64,000 nucleotides of DNA from Methylobacterium oryzae (GTDB taxonomy: Bacteria > Pseudomonadota > Alphaproteobacteria > Rhizobiales > Beijerinckiaceae), in contig NZ_CP090350.1 of the NCBI RefSeq assembly GCF_021398735.1, forward strand, positions 186,001-250,000, read 5' to 3'. Of the stretch, positions 54,904-64,000 are shown in pieces. Below the pieces are notes generated by a model. The model ran no database searches. It was given only the letters and a program-made list of their open reading frames with translations, and was not told where the DNA came from. The position numbers and the translations under genes were made by a program. Each line of letters begins with the position of its first letter. Positions within the stretch are counted from its first letter, which is position 1.

Positions 54904-56099
54904 GCGCCGCGCTGGCCGAACCCGGGACGTCGCGCATGGCCCTGGCGCTGACGGTGAACGGCCGGGCCGTGCGGGTCGCGGCCGAGCCGCGCAGCCACCT
55001 CGGCGACGTGCTGCGCGACGGGCTCGACCTCACCGGCACGCATCTGGGCTGCGAGCACGGCGTCTGCGGCGCCTGCACGGTCCTGCTCGACGGCGAGCCG
55101 GCCCGCGCCTGCCTCACCTACGCGGGGGCCTGCGCGGGCGCCGCGGTCACGACGATCGAGGGCCTCGACGCGGACGCGATCGCGGGCGAACTGCGGGCCG
55201 CCTTCAACCGCGAGCACGCGCTCCAGTGCGGCTACTGCACGCCCGGGATGCTGGTGGCCGCCCGCGATTTGGTCTTGCGGCTGCCCGAGGCCGACGAGCG
55301 GCGGATCCGCGTCGGCCTGTCGGGCAACCTGTGCCGCTGCACCGGCTATGCCGGCATCGTCCGGGCCGTGATGGCGGTGATCGCGGAAAGGCGCGGGCGC
55401 GGCATCCCCCCGGAGACCGGTGCGGCGCGGCCGCTCGGCCCGGTCGGCGCCCGGATCGGCGACGCGGCTTTCGCGCCCCTGGAACCGCCGGCGGATCGGA
55501 TCGCCCCGGCGGCGCCCGCGGCCGTCGCGGACCTGTCCGACGCGTTCACCCCGGCCCACGGCTTCACGCAGGTGCTCGACCTCCTCCACCCGCCGGAGGC
55601 CGTCTTCGCCCTGCTGGGCGACATCGCGGCGGTCGCCGCCTGCCTGCCGGGCGCGGTGCTCACGGCGCGGCCCGCCCCCGACACGGTCGAGGGCGGCCTG
55701 CAGGTGCGGATCGGGCCGATCGCCGCGACGTTCCGCGGCCGCGCCCGCCTCGCGCGGGACGAGGCCGCCCGGACCGGCGCGGTCCACGGGGCCGGCACCG
55801 ACGCGGGCGGCCGCTCGGCGACCGAGGGCCGGATCCGCTACCGGGTCGAGGCTGGGCCGACGCCCGGCACCGCCCGGGTCGAACTCGACGTCGGCTACAC
55901 CCTGACCGGGCCGCTCGCGCAGTTCGGCCGGCCCGGCCTCGTGCGCGACCTCGCCGGCCGCATCGCCGCGGAGTTCACCCGCAACCTCGATGCCCGGCTC
56001 TCGGGTGTCGCAGCGCCGGTGCCCGTCGGCCTCAACCCGCTCCGCCTGCTCCTCGGCCTCGCCCGCGCGCGCCTCGCCGCGTGGTTCGGCCGCGCCTGA
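54900..56099 (+). CDS. Fusion: molybdenum hydroxylase [2Fe-2S] subunit plus CoxG-like SRPBCC domain
   Basis: 399 residues, more than twice the usual ~160 for a CoxS subunit. Residues ~13-160 hold both iron-sulfur motifs: C-x4-C-x2-C in GCEHGVCGACTVLLDG and the helical cluster CGYCTPGM plus CRCTGY. After a Pro/Ala linker (about 170-215), residues ~222-375 form a CoxG-like SRPBCC domain (FTQVLDLLHPPEAVFALLGD, AACLPGAVL). CoxG proteins are normally separate and help maturation or membrane anchoring. The hydrophobic, basic C-terminus could bind membrane. Confidence 0.87.
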   Translation: MSAALAEPGTSRMALALTVNGRAVRVAAEPRSHLGDVLRDGLDLTGTHLGCEHGVCGACTVLLDGEPARACLTYAGACAGAAVTTIEGLDADAIAGELRAAFNREHALQCGYCTPGMLVAARDLVLRLPEADERRIRVGLSGNLCRCTGYAGIVRAVMAVIAERRGRGIPPETGAARPLGPVGARIGDAAFAPLEPPADRIAPAAPAAVADLSDAFTPAHGFTQVLDLLHPPEAVFALLGDIAAVAACLPGAVLTARPAPDTVEGGLQVRIGPIAATFRGRARLARDEAARTGAVHGAGTDAGGRSATEGRIRYRVEAGPTPGTARVELDVGYTLTGPLAQFGRPGLVRDLAGRIAAEFTRNLDARLSGVAAPVPVGLNPLRLLLGLARARLAAWFGRA

Positions 56100-56133
56100 T
56101 CCCATCCCGCCCCAACGCACCGGAGACACGCGA

Positions 56134-57282
56134 ATGCTAGGCAGGTTCACCCTCACGACCGCGATCCTGCTGGCGCTGACGGCCACCGGCGCACGGGCGG
56201 AGGCGATCCGCATCGGCGTCAACGAGCCGCTGACCGGGCCGTTCGCGGCCTCGGGCACCTACGTGGTCAACGGCGCCAAGATCGCCGCCGACGAGATCAA
56301 CGCCAAGGGCGGCGTCCTCGGGAAGAAGCTCGAACTCGTGATCGAGGACAACAAGAGCAACCCGACCGAGGCCGCCGCGGTCGCCGAGAAGCTGATCACC
56401 AGCGATAAGACCCCGGTGATGATGGGCGCCTGGGGCTCCAGCCTGACGCTGGCTGTGATGCCCAAGCTCGCGGATTACGAGACGCCGATGCTGGTCGAGA
56501 CCTCCTCGTCCGGCAAGATCACGACCTCCGGCAACCCCTACGTGTTCCGGATCTCGCCGCCCTCGTCGCTCGAGGCCGAGACCTTCGCGCCCATGGTCGG
56601 CCGCCTCGGGCTGAAGAAGGTCGACTTCCTTGTCCTCAACAACGATTTCGGCCGCGGCGCCGCGACCGATTTCGGCAAGATGCTCAAGGACAAGGGCGTG
56701 ACGGTCGGCCTCGTCGAGACCATGGACCAGGGCGCGCAGGACATGAGCGCCCAGCTCGCCAAGCTGAAGGCGTCGGATTCCGACACGATCATGATCACGA
56801 GCTCGGTCGATCAGCTCGTGCTGCTGTTCAAGCAGATGGCGGCGCTCGGCCTGAAGAAGCGGGTCATCACCACCGGCGGATCCCAAAACCCGGACCAGAT
56901 CATCGCCCAGGCCGGCGCGGCCGCCGACGGCACGATGCACCTGACGACCTTCCTGCCCTGGTCGCCCGACAAGACGCCGGACCCGAAGGCTACCGAGGCC
57001 TTCATCGCCGCGTGGAAGACGCGCGGCTTCGACTTCGCCGGCGTCACCGAGAGCTTCCGCGGCTACGACGGCATCCGCGCGATCGCCCACGCCATCGAGA
57101 AGGCGGGTTCGGCCGATCCGTCCGCGATCACCAAGGCCTTCTGGTCGGTCGACTTCGTCGGGCTCAACGGGCCGATCCGCTTCGCCAAGGCCGGCCCCGC
57201 CGGGAAGGAGAGCGGCCAGAGCAAGCCCGACGTCTACCTCATCGAGATCAAGAACGGGACGGTGATCGTGCCGGCGCTGTGA
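56134..57282 (+). CDS. Branched-chain-type ABC importer, periplasmic binding protein (LivK family)
   Basis: 382 residues. The signal peptide ends near GARAEA, followed by IRIGVNEPLTGPFAASGTYV and GAKIAADEINAKGG, the type-I periplasmic fold of family 4. ETSSSGKITTSGNPYVFRIS near residue 128 is typical. In this context it more likely binds the heterocyclic or aromatic substrate of the operon than leucine. It begins 34 bases after the fused iron-sulfur gene. Confidence 0.88.
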   Translation: MLGRFTLTTAILLALTATGARAEAIRIGVNEPLTGPFAASGTYVVNGAKIAADEINAKGGVLGKKLELVIEDNKSNPTEAAAVAEKLITSDKTPVMMGAWGSSLTLAVMPKLADYETPMLVETSSSGKITTSGNPYVFRISPPSSLEAETFAPMVGRLGLKKVDFLVLNNDFGRGAATDFGKMLKDKGVTVGLVETMDQGAQDMSAQLAKLKASDSDTIMITSSVDQLVLLFKQMAALGLKKRVITTGGSQNPDQIIAQAGAAADGTMHLTTFLPWSPDKTPDPKATEAFIAAWKTRGFDFAGVTESFRGYDGIRAIAHAIEKAGSADPSAITKAFWSVDFVGLNGPIRFAKAGPAGKESGQSKPDVYLIEIKNGTVIVPAL

Positions 57283-57365
57283 GCGCCCCTGGGCCGGCGC
57301 TCTGATGCCGGCCCCCTCGCCCGTCCGCCGGCCTCCGGGCCGGGGCGCACCCTCGGAGGCCGCCC

Positions 57366-58238
57366 GTGAACGAACTGATCCAGCACCTCGTCAACGCCCT
57401 CATCCTCGGCGGCACCTACGCGCTGCTGGGGATCGGCCTGACGCTGATCTTCGGGATCATGAACGTCGTGAACTTCACCCACGGCGCGCTCTACACGGTC
57501 GGCGCCTACGTCATGTACCTCGCGGTCGCCGCGCTGGGACTGAACTTCTTCCTGGCGCTTCCTGTGGCGATCCTCGGCGGGCTCCTGCTCGGGGCCGCGA
57601 TCGAGTTGCTGCTGCTGCGCCCGTTCCGAGGCTCGGACATCGACACCACCATGCTGGTGATGATCGGCGCCGGCATCGTCCTGCAATCGGGCACGCTCTG
57701 GACCTTCGGCGGCGTCGCCAAGGCGATCCCCGCGCCCTTTCCCGAGGCGCCGCTCCAGGTCGGCCCGGTCTCGGTGTCGTGGCTGCGGCTGTTCGTGCTC
57801 GGGGCGGCGCTGACGCTGATCGCCCTCACCTACGCGCTGATCAATCGGACCAAGCTCGGTCTCGCCATGCGCGCCGCCTTCCAGGATTCCGACACGGCGG
57901 CGCTGATGGGCGTCGACGTCCGCCGGATCTACACCGCGACCTTCGCCCTCGGCTCGTCGCTCGCCGCGGCCGCCGGCGCGCTCCTCGGTCCCGTCTACGT
58001 GGTGTTCCCGCAGATGGGCGGCCTCGCCGAGCTCAAGGCCTTCGCCATCGTCATCCTGGGCGGGCTCGGCAACGTCACCGGCGCGGCGATCGGCGGCTTC
58101 ATCCTGGCGCTCGCCGAGGAACTGGGCGCCGGCTACGTCTCCTCCGGCTACCGGGACGCGATGGGCTTCCTGATCATCATCGCGGTCCTGCTCTGCAGGC
58201 CGACCGGGTTGTTCGCCAAGGCGGAGCGCGTCGGATGA
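57366..58238 (+). CDS. Branched-chain-type ABC importer, permease (LivH family)
   Basis: 290 residues, about eight membrane segments. LVNALILGGTYALLGIGLTL at the N-terminus and NFTHGALYTVGAYVMY near residue 37 are LivH signatures; VFPQMGGLAELKAFAIVILG near 213 is the conserved loop. GTG start with GGAGG eight bases upstream; it overlaps livM-like by four bases. Confidence 0.9.
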   Translation: MNELIQHLVNALILGGTYALLGIGLTLIFGIMNVVNFTHGALYTVGAYVMYLAVAALGLNFFLALPVAILGGLLLGAAIELLLLRPFRGSDIDTTMLVMIGAGIVLQSGTLWTFGGVAKAIPAPFPEAPLQVGPVSVSWLRLFVLGAALTLIALTYALINRTKLGLAMRAAFQDSDTAALMGVDVRRIYTATFALGSSLAAAAGALLGPVYVVFPQMGGLAELKAFAIVILGGLGNVTGAAIGGFILALAEELGAGYVSSGYRDAMGFLIIIAVLLCRPTGLFAKAERVG

Positions 58239-59269
58239 ACCGGCTCCTCCCCCTCGCCCTGCTCGCCGGCCTCGTCGCCCTGCCCCTGGGGCTCGGCGCC
58301 AACCCCTACCTTCTCAACGCGCTGATCGTGACCGGCATCCTGACGATCGGCGCCATGAGCCTGAACCTGCTCCTCGGCCTCACCGGGCAGCTCAGCCTCG
58401 GCCACATCGCGTTCTTCGGGATCGGCGCCTACGTCAGCGCGCTGACCAGCCTCGGCTTCGACGTGGATCTCGGCTTCGGCATCCGGGCGGTCCACGAGCC
58501 CTGGCCGGCGGTGGTCGGCCTCCTGCTGGCGACGGCGGCGGCGGGCGCTTGCGGCTACCTGATCGGGCGGCTCTCCTTCCGGGTGCGGGGCGCCTACTTC
58601 GTCATTGTGACGATCTCGTTCGCCGAGGTCGTGCGGCTCGTGGCGCTCAACTGGGTGGAGCTGACGCAAGGGCCGCTGGCGCTCACCAACATCCCGGCCA
58701 TCACCCTCGGCCTGCCGGGCCTCGGGATGTGGACCCTCAAGACCAAGCTCCAGAACTACTACCTCGTGCTGGCCGTGGGGACGCTCTGCTACGCCGTGAT
58801 CGCCCGCCTGGTCGGCGGGCGCTTCGGCCGGGCGATGCGGGGCCTCAAGGAGAACGAGCCGCTGGCGCTCTCGGTCGGCATCAACGCCACGCGCACGCTG
58901 ACGGTGGCGGCGGTGATCTCGGCCGCCATGGCCGGCGCGGCCGGCAGCCTCTACGCCCATTACCTGCGGATCATCGATCCCGACGTGTTCCTGTTCGCCA
59001 CCACGGTCACCATGGTCATCATGGTGGTGGCGGGCGGCAAGGGCACCCTGCTGGGCCCGGTCGTCGGCGGCCTGATCTTCGGCCTGCTGCCGGTGGCGCT
59101 CCGCCCGGTCATGGCGCCGGAGGCGCAGTGGATCGTCTACGGCCTCGTGCTGATCGTGATCCTGTTCGTGATGCCGCGGGGCATCGTGCCGGGACTGGCG
59201 GCGCTGCTGGGCCGCCGGCCGGCCCCGGCCGCGCCCGTCCTCGAGGCCAACCCGGCGGTGCAGCGATGA
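58235..59269 (+). CDS. Branched-chain-type ABC importer, permease (LivM family)
   Basis: 344 residues with ~9 membrane segments. LNLLLGLTGQLSLGHIAFFG near residue 47 is the LivM hallmark; FGRAMRGLKENEPLALSVGI near 193 is the ATPase-contact loop. It overlaps the previous and next genes by four bases each. Confidence 0.9.
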   Translation: MNRLLPLALLAGLVALPLGLGANPYLLNALIVTGILTIGAMSLNLLLGLTGQLSLGHIAFFGIGAYVSALTSLGFDVDLGFGIRAVHEPWPAVVGLLLATAAAGACGYLIGRLSFRVRGAYFVIVTISFAEVVRLVALNWVELTQGPLALTNIPAITLGLPGLGMWTLKTKLQNYYLVLAVGTLCYAVIARLVGGRFGRAMRGLKENEPLALSVGINATRTLTVAAVISAAMAGAAGSLYAHYLRIIDPDVFLFATTVTMVIMVVAGGKGTLLGPVVGGLIFGLLPVALRPVMAPEAQWIVYGLVLIVILFVMPRGIVPGLAALLGRRPAPAAPVLEANPAVQR

Positions 59270-60076
59270 GCGCGATCCTCTCCGTCGAGCATGTCGGCGT
59301 CCGCTTCGGGGGCCTCGTCGCCATCGCCGACCTGCATTTCGACGTCCGGGCCGGCGAGATCGTCAGCCTGATCGGCCCGAACGGGGCCGGCAAGACGACG
59401 GCCTTCAACGTGATGACGGGCTTCCTCAAGCCCAGCCAGGGCGCGGTCCACTTCCGCGGCACGTCCCTGAAGGGCCTGCCGCCGCACGCGATCACGCGGC
59501 TCGGCCTCGCCCGCACCTTCCAGCGCACCAGCGTCTTCCCGGACGACACGGTGTTCGACAACGTGATGATCGGCCTGCACCAGATGGGCGCCGCGGCGGG
59601 CCGCGCGCCCGTTCTGGACGCGCTCCTCGGCCGCGCGGGGGCCGGCGAGAGGCAGCTGCGCGCCCGGGCCGCGGCGCTCCTCGACTGGGTCGGGCTCGCC
59701 GGACGGGCGCAGGAGAAGGCCGGCGCCCTCGCCTACGGGGAGCAGCGCCTCGTCGGCGTGGCGCTGGCGCTCGCCACCGAGCCCGCCATGCTGCTTCTCG
59801 ACGAGCCGGTCTCGGGGATGAACGCTTCCGAGACGCGGGTCTTCGTGCGCCTGATCCGGCAGATCCGGGAGCGCGGCGTCACCATCCTGCTCGTCGAGCA
59901 CGACATGCCGATGGTGATGGAGGTCTCCGACCGCATCGTCGTCCTCAACTACGGGCGCCTGATCGCCGAGGGGCCGCCGGACCGGATCCGCAGCGACCCG
60001 GCGGTGATCGAGGCCTATCTCGGCCAGGGCAGCGCCGCCCGGCAGGCCGCCGCGGCTGCCGCGCAGGAGGCGGTCC

Positions 60077-60084
<8 letters not shown>
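59266..60084 (+). CDS. Branched-chain-type ABC importer, ATPase (LivG family)
   Basis: 272 residues: Walker A GPNGAGKTT near residue 38, RTFQRTSVFPDDTVFDNV near 83, signature region LAYGEQRLVGVALAL near 154, Walker B MLLLDEPVSGMN near 175 and switch His in LLVEHDMPMVMEVSDR. Ends with an Ala-rich tail and overlaps the LivF-type gene by eight bases. Confidence 0.92.
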
Positions 60085-60773
<689 letters not shown>

Positions 60774-60781
<8 letters not shown>

Positions 60782-61172
60782 GCGGGATCTGCCGGGGCGG
60801 ATCCGCCTCGGCCCGGTCGACCTTCTCGGCGACCGGGACCTGCTCCCCGTCAACGCGGGCGGCCGCCGCCTGCTCCTCGTCCGGGACGGCGCGCGGATCG
60901 TGGCCGCCGAGCGCGCCTGCCCGCACGAGGGGGCCGACCTCGCCCTCGGACGCTGCGTCGCGGGCCGGCTGCACTGCCCCCGGCACCAGGCCTCGTTCGA
61001 CCTCCGGGACGGTGCCGTCTCGCCGGGCTGGTCGTTCCGGGCCCTGCGCCTGTCCGCGGTCGAGGCGGCGCCGGACGGGCTCTGGCTCAGGACCGGCTCC
61101 GGCCTTCTCGCGCCGGACACCGCGCCGCCGGGCGGCCGCGGATTCCCGGCCGGCCCGGAGATCCGACGGTAG
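60774..61172 (+). CDS. Rieske [2Fe-2S] protein (ferredoxin-type)
   Basis: 132 residues. Both Rieske cluster halves are present: C-P-H in ERACPHEGADLALG near residue 49 and C-P-R-H in LHCPRHQASFDL near 67. No catalytic oxygenase domain, so it is a small electron carrier of the nitrite-reductase-small-subunit or Rieske ferredoxin kind. GTG start overlapping the importer ATPase stop. It may supply electrons to an oxygenase encoded elsewhere, or serve the molybdenum hydroxylase; the partner is not in the window. Confidence 0.83.
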
Positions 61173-61202
61173 AGCGACCGAGATCAGCCGATCCGTCTCG
61201 CT

Positions 61203-61538
61203 CTACGGCAGCGAGGTCGGGATCGCGGCGCTCACCGCCTGTCTCGTGCGGACGAACGGCCCGCACGCGCGCCTGCTCGCGCGGGGACGCATCGCGAGGA
61301 CGGTCGCGGGTCCCTCCGGCCGCTGAGGATCGGCGCTGATCGCCCGTCCGAAGGTGTCGGCCCAGGACAGCCTCGTCACGTTGTCCGGGGTCGGAGCGGG
61401 CGGAGCTTCCCGGTCGGCCGCCCGGCCGCGCTTGCGGGCCGCGGCACCGATCCACCGCACGATCAGGGGACCCTTCGCGTCGAACGTCGGATCGGACGCG
61501 GTCCGGCCGATGCCTCGTCTCTGACGGCGATGAACCAT
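61203..61538 (-). CDS. Hypothetical basic protein
   Basis: 111 residues, rich in Arg, Ala and Pro, with no signal peptide, membrane segment or recognised domain. GPLIVRWIGAAARKR and TRLSWADTFGRAI are its only ordered-looking stretches. The ATG at 61536-61538 has GAGGGAA just upstream, which is the main support. It faces the Rieske gene tail to tail, 30 bases apart. Low confidence that it is a real gene. Confidence 0.35.
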   Translation of the reverse strand: MVHRRQRRGIGRTASDPTFDAKGPLIVRWIGAAARKRGRAADREAPPAPTPDNVTRLSWADTFGRAISADPQRPEGPATVLAMRPRASRRACGPFVRTRQAVSAAIPTSLP

Positions 61539-61837
61539 GGAATTCCCTCGAATCGACTTGGGAGGGCCGCGCGCGCGGTCCGACGGACGTCACCGCCCGC
61601 GATCACCGGACCGTCGCCGCGACGGCAGCGGTGTGAAGCGCGGGCCGCGCGGGCTGGCGGGCGCCCTCGCCCAGCATCCGATCCCGTCCGCGTGGTCTCC
61701 AACTGCATGTCCGGGCGCGCGCGATCGAATTCCTCGACCCGTGGCTTAGCCGATCGGAATGGCTTCGTGGACCAGTCCACATGGACTGGTCCATGACCCG
61801 TGACGGCGCCTGTGCGGTTGCTCTAGACAGGATCCGC
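61539..61837. other. Intergenic region upstream of the response-regulator gene
   Basis: 299 bases; apart from the long dyad at 61768-61793 nothing is recognised. It should carry promoters for the hypothetical gene (minus) and the two-component pair (plus). Confidence 0.45.
61768..61793. promoter_or_regulatory. Perfect 12-bp-arm inverted repeat upstream of the response regulator
   Basis: TGGACCAGTCCA (61768-61779), spacer CA, TGGACTGGTCCA (61782-61793), with no mismatch. Centre is 57 bases before the ATG at 61838. Each arm is itself nearly symmetric, so two dimers could bind side by side. It is a strong operator candidate, possibly for the LuxR-type regulator itself. Confidence 0.65.
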
Positions 61838-62434
61838 ATGGCGCAGGAAGCAATCCTCATCATCGATGACCACGCGCTGTTCCGGTCCGGCATCGTCTCG
61901 ATGCTGTCGACGGCGTTCGATGAGATCCCGGTTCTCGACAGCCCATCGCTGCACGAGGCGCTCGCCATCGTGGCCGTCGTCCCGACGATCGTCCTCCTCG
62001 ACATCCAGTTGCCGGGCATCGGCGGGCTCGAGGGGATGGGCCTGCTCCAGCAACGCTGGCCGGCCGCCCGGATCGTCGTCGTGTCCGGCCTGGATCTGCC
62101 CGATACCGTCAGCACGGCTCTGGCGCAGGGCGCCTGCGCGTTCCTGTCCAAGACCGACCGCCCCGAGCGGATGATGACGGTCCTGCGCGAGATGCTCGCC
62201 CGGTCGTCCGCGGTCCCGCAGGTCGGGGGCGCCCTCTGCCCGACGCTCACGCCGCGGCAGGCCGAGGTGCTGACCCTCGTCGGGCGCGGATTGTCCAACA
62301 AGATGATCGGACGCAATCTCGGTCTGTCGGAACACACGGTCCGCGGCCACGTGCAGGGTCTGCTGTCGGTCCTGGGGGTGACCCGGCGCGCCGAGGCGGT
62401 GTTCAAGGCGCAGCAGTTCGGCCTGATCCGATGA
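61838..62434 (+). CDS. LuxR/NarL-family response regulator
   Basis: 198 residues. Receiver domain: acidic pair in ILIIDDHALFRSGI near residue 10, phospho-acceptor Asp in VLLDIQLPGIGG near 55 and the conserved Lys in AFLSKTDRPE near 105. The C-terminal helix-turn-helix (about 135-195) reads LTPRQAEVLTLVGRGLSNKM then LSEHTVRGHVQGLL. It overlaps the hybrid kinase by four bases. An in-frame ATG inside the upstream dyad (61781) is not used here because it would place the operator within the gene. Confidence 0.88.
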   Translation: MAQEAILIIDDHALFRSGIVSMLSTAFDEIPVLDSPSLHEALAIVAVVPTIVLLDIQLPGIGGLEGMGLLQQRWPAARIVVVSGLDLPDTVSTALAQGACAFLSKTDRPERMMTVLREMLARSSAVPQVGGALCPTLTPRQAEVLTLVGRGLSNKMIGRNLGLSEHTVRGHVQGLLSVLGVTRRAEAVFKAQQFGLIR

Positions 62435-64000
62435 GCCCGTCGCAGGAGGAGCGGATCGCGGCCGAGCAGTTGCGCCTCGTCCTGGACGGCGTCACGCAGT
62501 CGGTCGCCGTCGGTTTCCTCGTCTCGACGCTCATGCTGGCCGTGCTGTGGACGCTGGTGCCCCACGCCGTCCTGCTGAGCTGGTACGGCGCGTTCCTCGT
62601 CGAGCGGTTCGGGGCGGCCGCCTACGCGCGTCGGGTCCGCGCCGCGATCGGCGAGCCCGACCGCGCCCGCCGGGTCGAGCGGGTCATCTTCCTGAGCAAG
62701 ATCGTCGAGGGCGCGATCCTGGGATCGCTGATCTGGATCGCGCTGCCGCTCCAGGTCCCGGCGGTGAGCATCCTGACCATGTCGCTGCTGGGCGCGACCT
62801 GCAGCAACGGCGTCTCGCTCCTGGCGCCGCGGCGGCACCTCTACCTCGCCCTCGTCGTGCCCGTCGCCGTCCTGGCCGCGGGAACCCTCTGGTCGCTCGG
62901 CGGCGCGCCCTACCGGGCCCTGGCAATCTGCTCGATCCTGTTCGTGGTCGGGCAGTACGGTCAGGTCGTGCTCGCCAGCCGCCGCGTGCGGGAATCGATC
63001 GAGCTCCGCTTCGAGAACGCGGCCCTCGTGGAGCAGCTGCGCGCGGAGACCGCCGCGGCGCACCGGGCCCGCCGCGACGCCGAGCACGCCAACACCGCGA
63101 AGTCGCAGTTCCTCGCGGCGGCCAGCCACGACCTGCGCCAGCCGGTCCACGCCCAGGGCCTCTTCCTCCAGGCGCTGAGCCAGACGGATCTCGCCGCGCC
63201 GCAGCGGCGGATCCTGCAGAACGCCCAGACCGCGAACGTCGCGTCGACCGACATGCTCAACACGCTTCTGGACTTCTCGCGCCTGGAGGCCGGAGTCATC
63301 ACGCCGCGGCCCCGCGCCTTCGAGCTCCAGCCGCTCCTCGACAAGATCGAGAACGAGCTGGCGCCGCTGGCCGACGCCAAGCGCCTGATCTATCGGACGC
63401 CCCAGACGGACCTGGCGATCGTCTCGGACCCGGCCCTGCTGGAGCTGGTCCTGCGCAATCTCGTCCTCAACGCCATCCGGTACACCGAGCGCGGCGGCGT
63501 CCTCATCGGCTGCCGGCGCCGGCGCGCGGGCGTGTCGATCGAAGTCTACGACACCGGGATCGGCATCCCGGTCGACAAGCGCGAGGACATCTTCCGGGAG
63601 TTCTACCAGCTCGGGAATCCGGAGCGCGATCGTCACAAGGGTCTGGGGCTGGGACTCGCGATCGCGCGCGGGATCGCCGCCTCGCTCGATCACCCGCTCT
63701 CCCTCTCGTCGAAGGTGGGGAGCGGCAGCGTCTTCCGCATCCTCGTCCCCCGGACGCTCGATGCTGGGCGGGACGCCAGGCTCGACGACGCGCCCGCGGC
63801 CGCCATCGCGGAGAGCGGTGGCCTGGTCGGCGCCCGCATCCTGATCGTCGACGACGATGCCATCGTCCGCGACGCGATGGTGGCGCTCCTCTCCGGCTGG
63901 GGTTGCCTGTGCTGGGCCTTCGAGGATCCGACCGACGTCACCGAACGGCCGCCGCAGGGGCCGCCGCCGGACGCACTGATCTGCGACTACCGACTGCGCA
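62431..64000 (+). CDS. Hybrid sensor histidine kinase (3' end cut by window edge)
   Basis: At least 523 residues; the frame is open to the right edge. About six membrane helices (residues ~20-190) with no sizeable extracellular domain, then a short coiled coil and HisKA with His233 in AAASHDLRQPVHAQG. HATPase motifs follow: NLVLNAIRYT, DTGIGIPVDK and GLGLGLAIARG. A receiver begins ILIVDDDAIVRDAMV near residue 471, with Asp519 in CDYRLR at the window end. It overlaps the LuxR-type regulator and forms a two-component pair with it. The signal is unknown, possibly membrane-borne. Confidence 0.87.
   Translation, partial: MSPSQEERIAAEQLRLVLDGVTQSVAVGFLVSTLMLAVLWTLVPHAVLLSWYGAFLVERFGAAAYARRVRAAIGEPDRARRVERVIFLSKIVEGAILGSLIWIALPLQVPAVSILTMSLLGATCSNGVSLLAPRRHLYLALVVPVAVLAAGTLWSLGGAPYRALAICSILFVVGQYGQVVLASRRVRESIELRFENAALVEQLRAETAAAHRARRDAEHANTAKSQFLAAASHDLRQPVHAQGLFLQALSQTDLAAPQRRILQNAQTANVASTDMLNTLLDFSRLEAGVITPRPRAFELQPLLDKIENELAPLADAKRLIYRTPQTDLAIVSDPALLELVLRNLVLNAIRYTERGGVLIGCRRRRAGVSIEVYDTGIGIPVDKREDIFREFYQLGNPERDRHKGLGLGLAIARGIAASLDHPLSLSSKVGSGSVFRILVPRTLDAGRDARLDDAPAAAIAESGGLVGARILIVDDDAIVRDAMVALLSGWGCLCWAFEDPTDVTERPPQGPPPDALICDYRLR

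Noticed and set aside
51680..56099. Naming the molybdenum enzyme CO dehydrogenase
   Set aside because: The C-S-F-R active-site loop of true CO dehydrogenase is not present in the large subunit and the operon context is hydrolytic.

Overview
The window is very GC-rich DNA, almost wall to wall with protein genes, from an alphaproteobacterium. Gene content (iminosuccinate-type glyoxylate assimilation, many ABC importers, long GC-rich operons) suggests Hyphomicrobiales, most likely a Methylobacterium-like organism; that placement is inference, because no rRNA or tRNA gene was found. The only clearly foreign-looking stretch is an AT-rich sterol-desaturase-type gene (19.3-20.4 kb) next to the remains of an IS5-family transposase.

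Layout. 0-2.1 kb: purine uptake (NCS2 permease, cut by the left edge) and 8-oxoguanine deaminase. 2.5-8.0 kb: a complete beta-hydroxyaspartate cycle cluster, bhcA-bhcB-bhcC-bhcD, divergent from its IclR-type regulator bhcR, with palindromic A/T-rich operators between them. 8-22.5 kb: mixed housekeeping and accessory genes: a secreted phospholipase-A2-like protein, a CHASE hybrid histidine kinase, a YgiQ radical-SAM protein, an M20 hydrolase whose catalytic residues are mostly lost, several VOC/glyoxalase-fold proteins, the desaturase and IS remnant, and small proteins. 22.6-41 kb: a scavenging region for cyclic amides and ureides: two intact allantoate/carbamoyl-amidohydrolase-type M20 enzymes, an allantoinase/dihydroorotase-type enzyme, a hydantoin-racemase-type enzyme, an AtzC-type amidohydrolase, an ectoine-hydrolase-like protein, 5-oxoprolinase pxpABC, a polar amino-acid ABC importer with a GntR regulator, and two orphan family-5 solute-binding genes, each broken by a different lesion. 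41-48.5 kb: a minus-strand operon with a GntR regulator, a TauABC/SsuABC-type importer, an MDR dehydrogenase, a PaaI thioesterase, a VOC protein and an acyl-CoA ligase. 48.9-61.2 kb: a MarR regulator divergent from an operon of about 11.7 kb holding a cyclic amidohydrolase, a formamidase-like hydrolase, a three-gene molybdenum hydroxylase whose Fe-S subunit is fused to a CoxG-like domain, a complete branched-chain-type ABC importer and a Rieske protein. 61.8-64 kb: a LuxR-type response regulator and a hybrid histidine kinase that runs off the right edge.

How it fits together. Purine and ureide breakdown ends in glyoxylate, and the beta-hydroxyaspartate cycle turns two glyoxylate into oxaloacetate without losing carbon, so the left part reads as a catabolic funnel feeding an assimilation cycle. 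Four sigma-54-type promoters (GG-N10-GC) sit in front of the M20 enzyme at 23.8 kb, the amidohydrolase at 27.3 kb, the GntR/TauABC operon and the molybdenum-hydroxylase operon. This suggests that much of the region is a nitrogen-scavenging regulon. The last two promoters each have a perfect 14-bp palindrome with the same core (AGCATGCT) just past the predicted transcription start. The molybdenum-hydroxylase operon has the parts to import an N-heterocycle, hydroxylate it, open the ring and hydrolyse the product. Its substrate is unknown and it is the best candidate here for an undescribed pathway.
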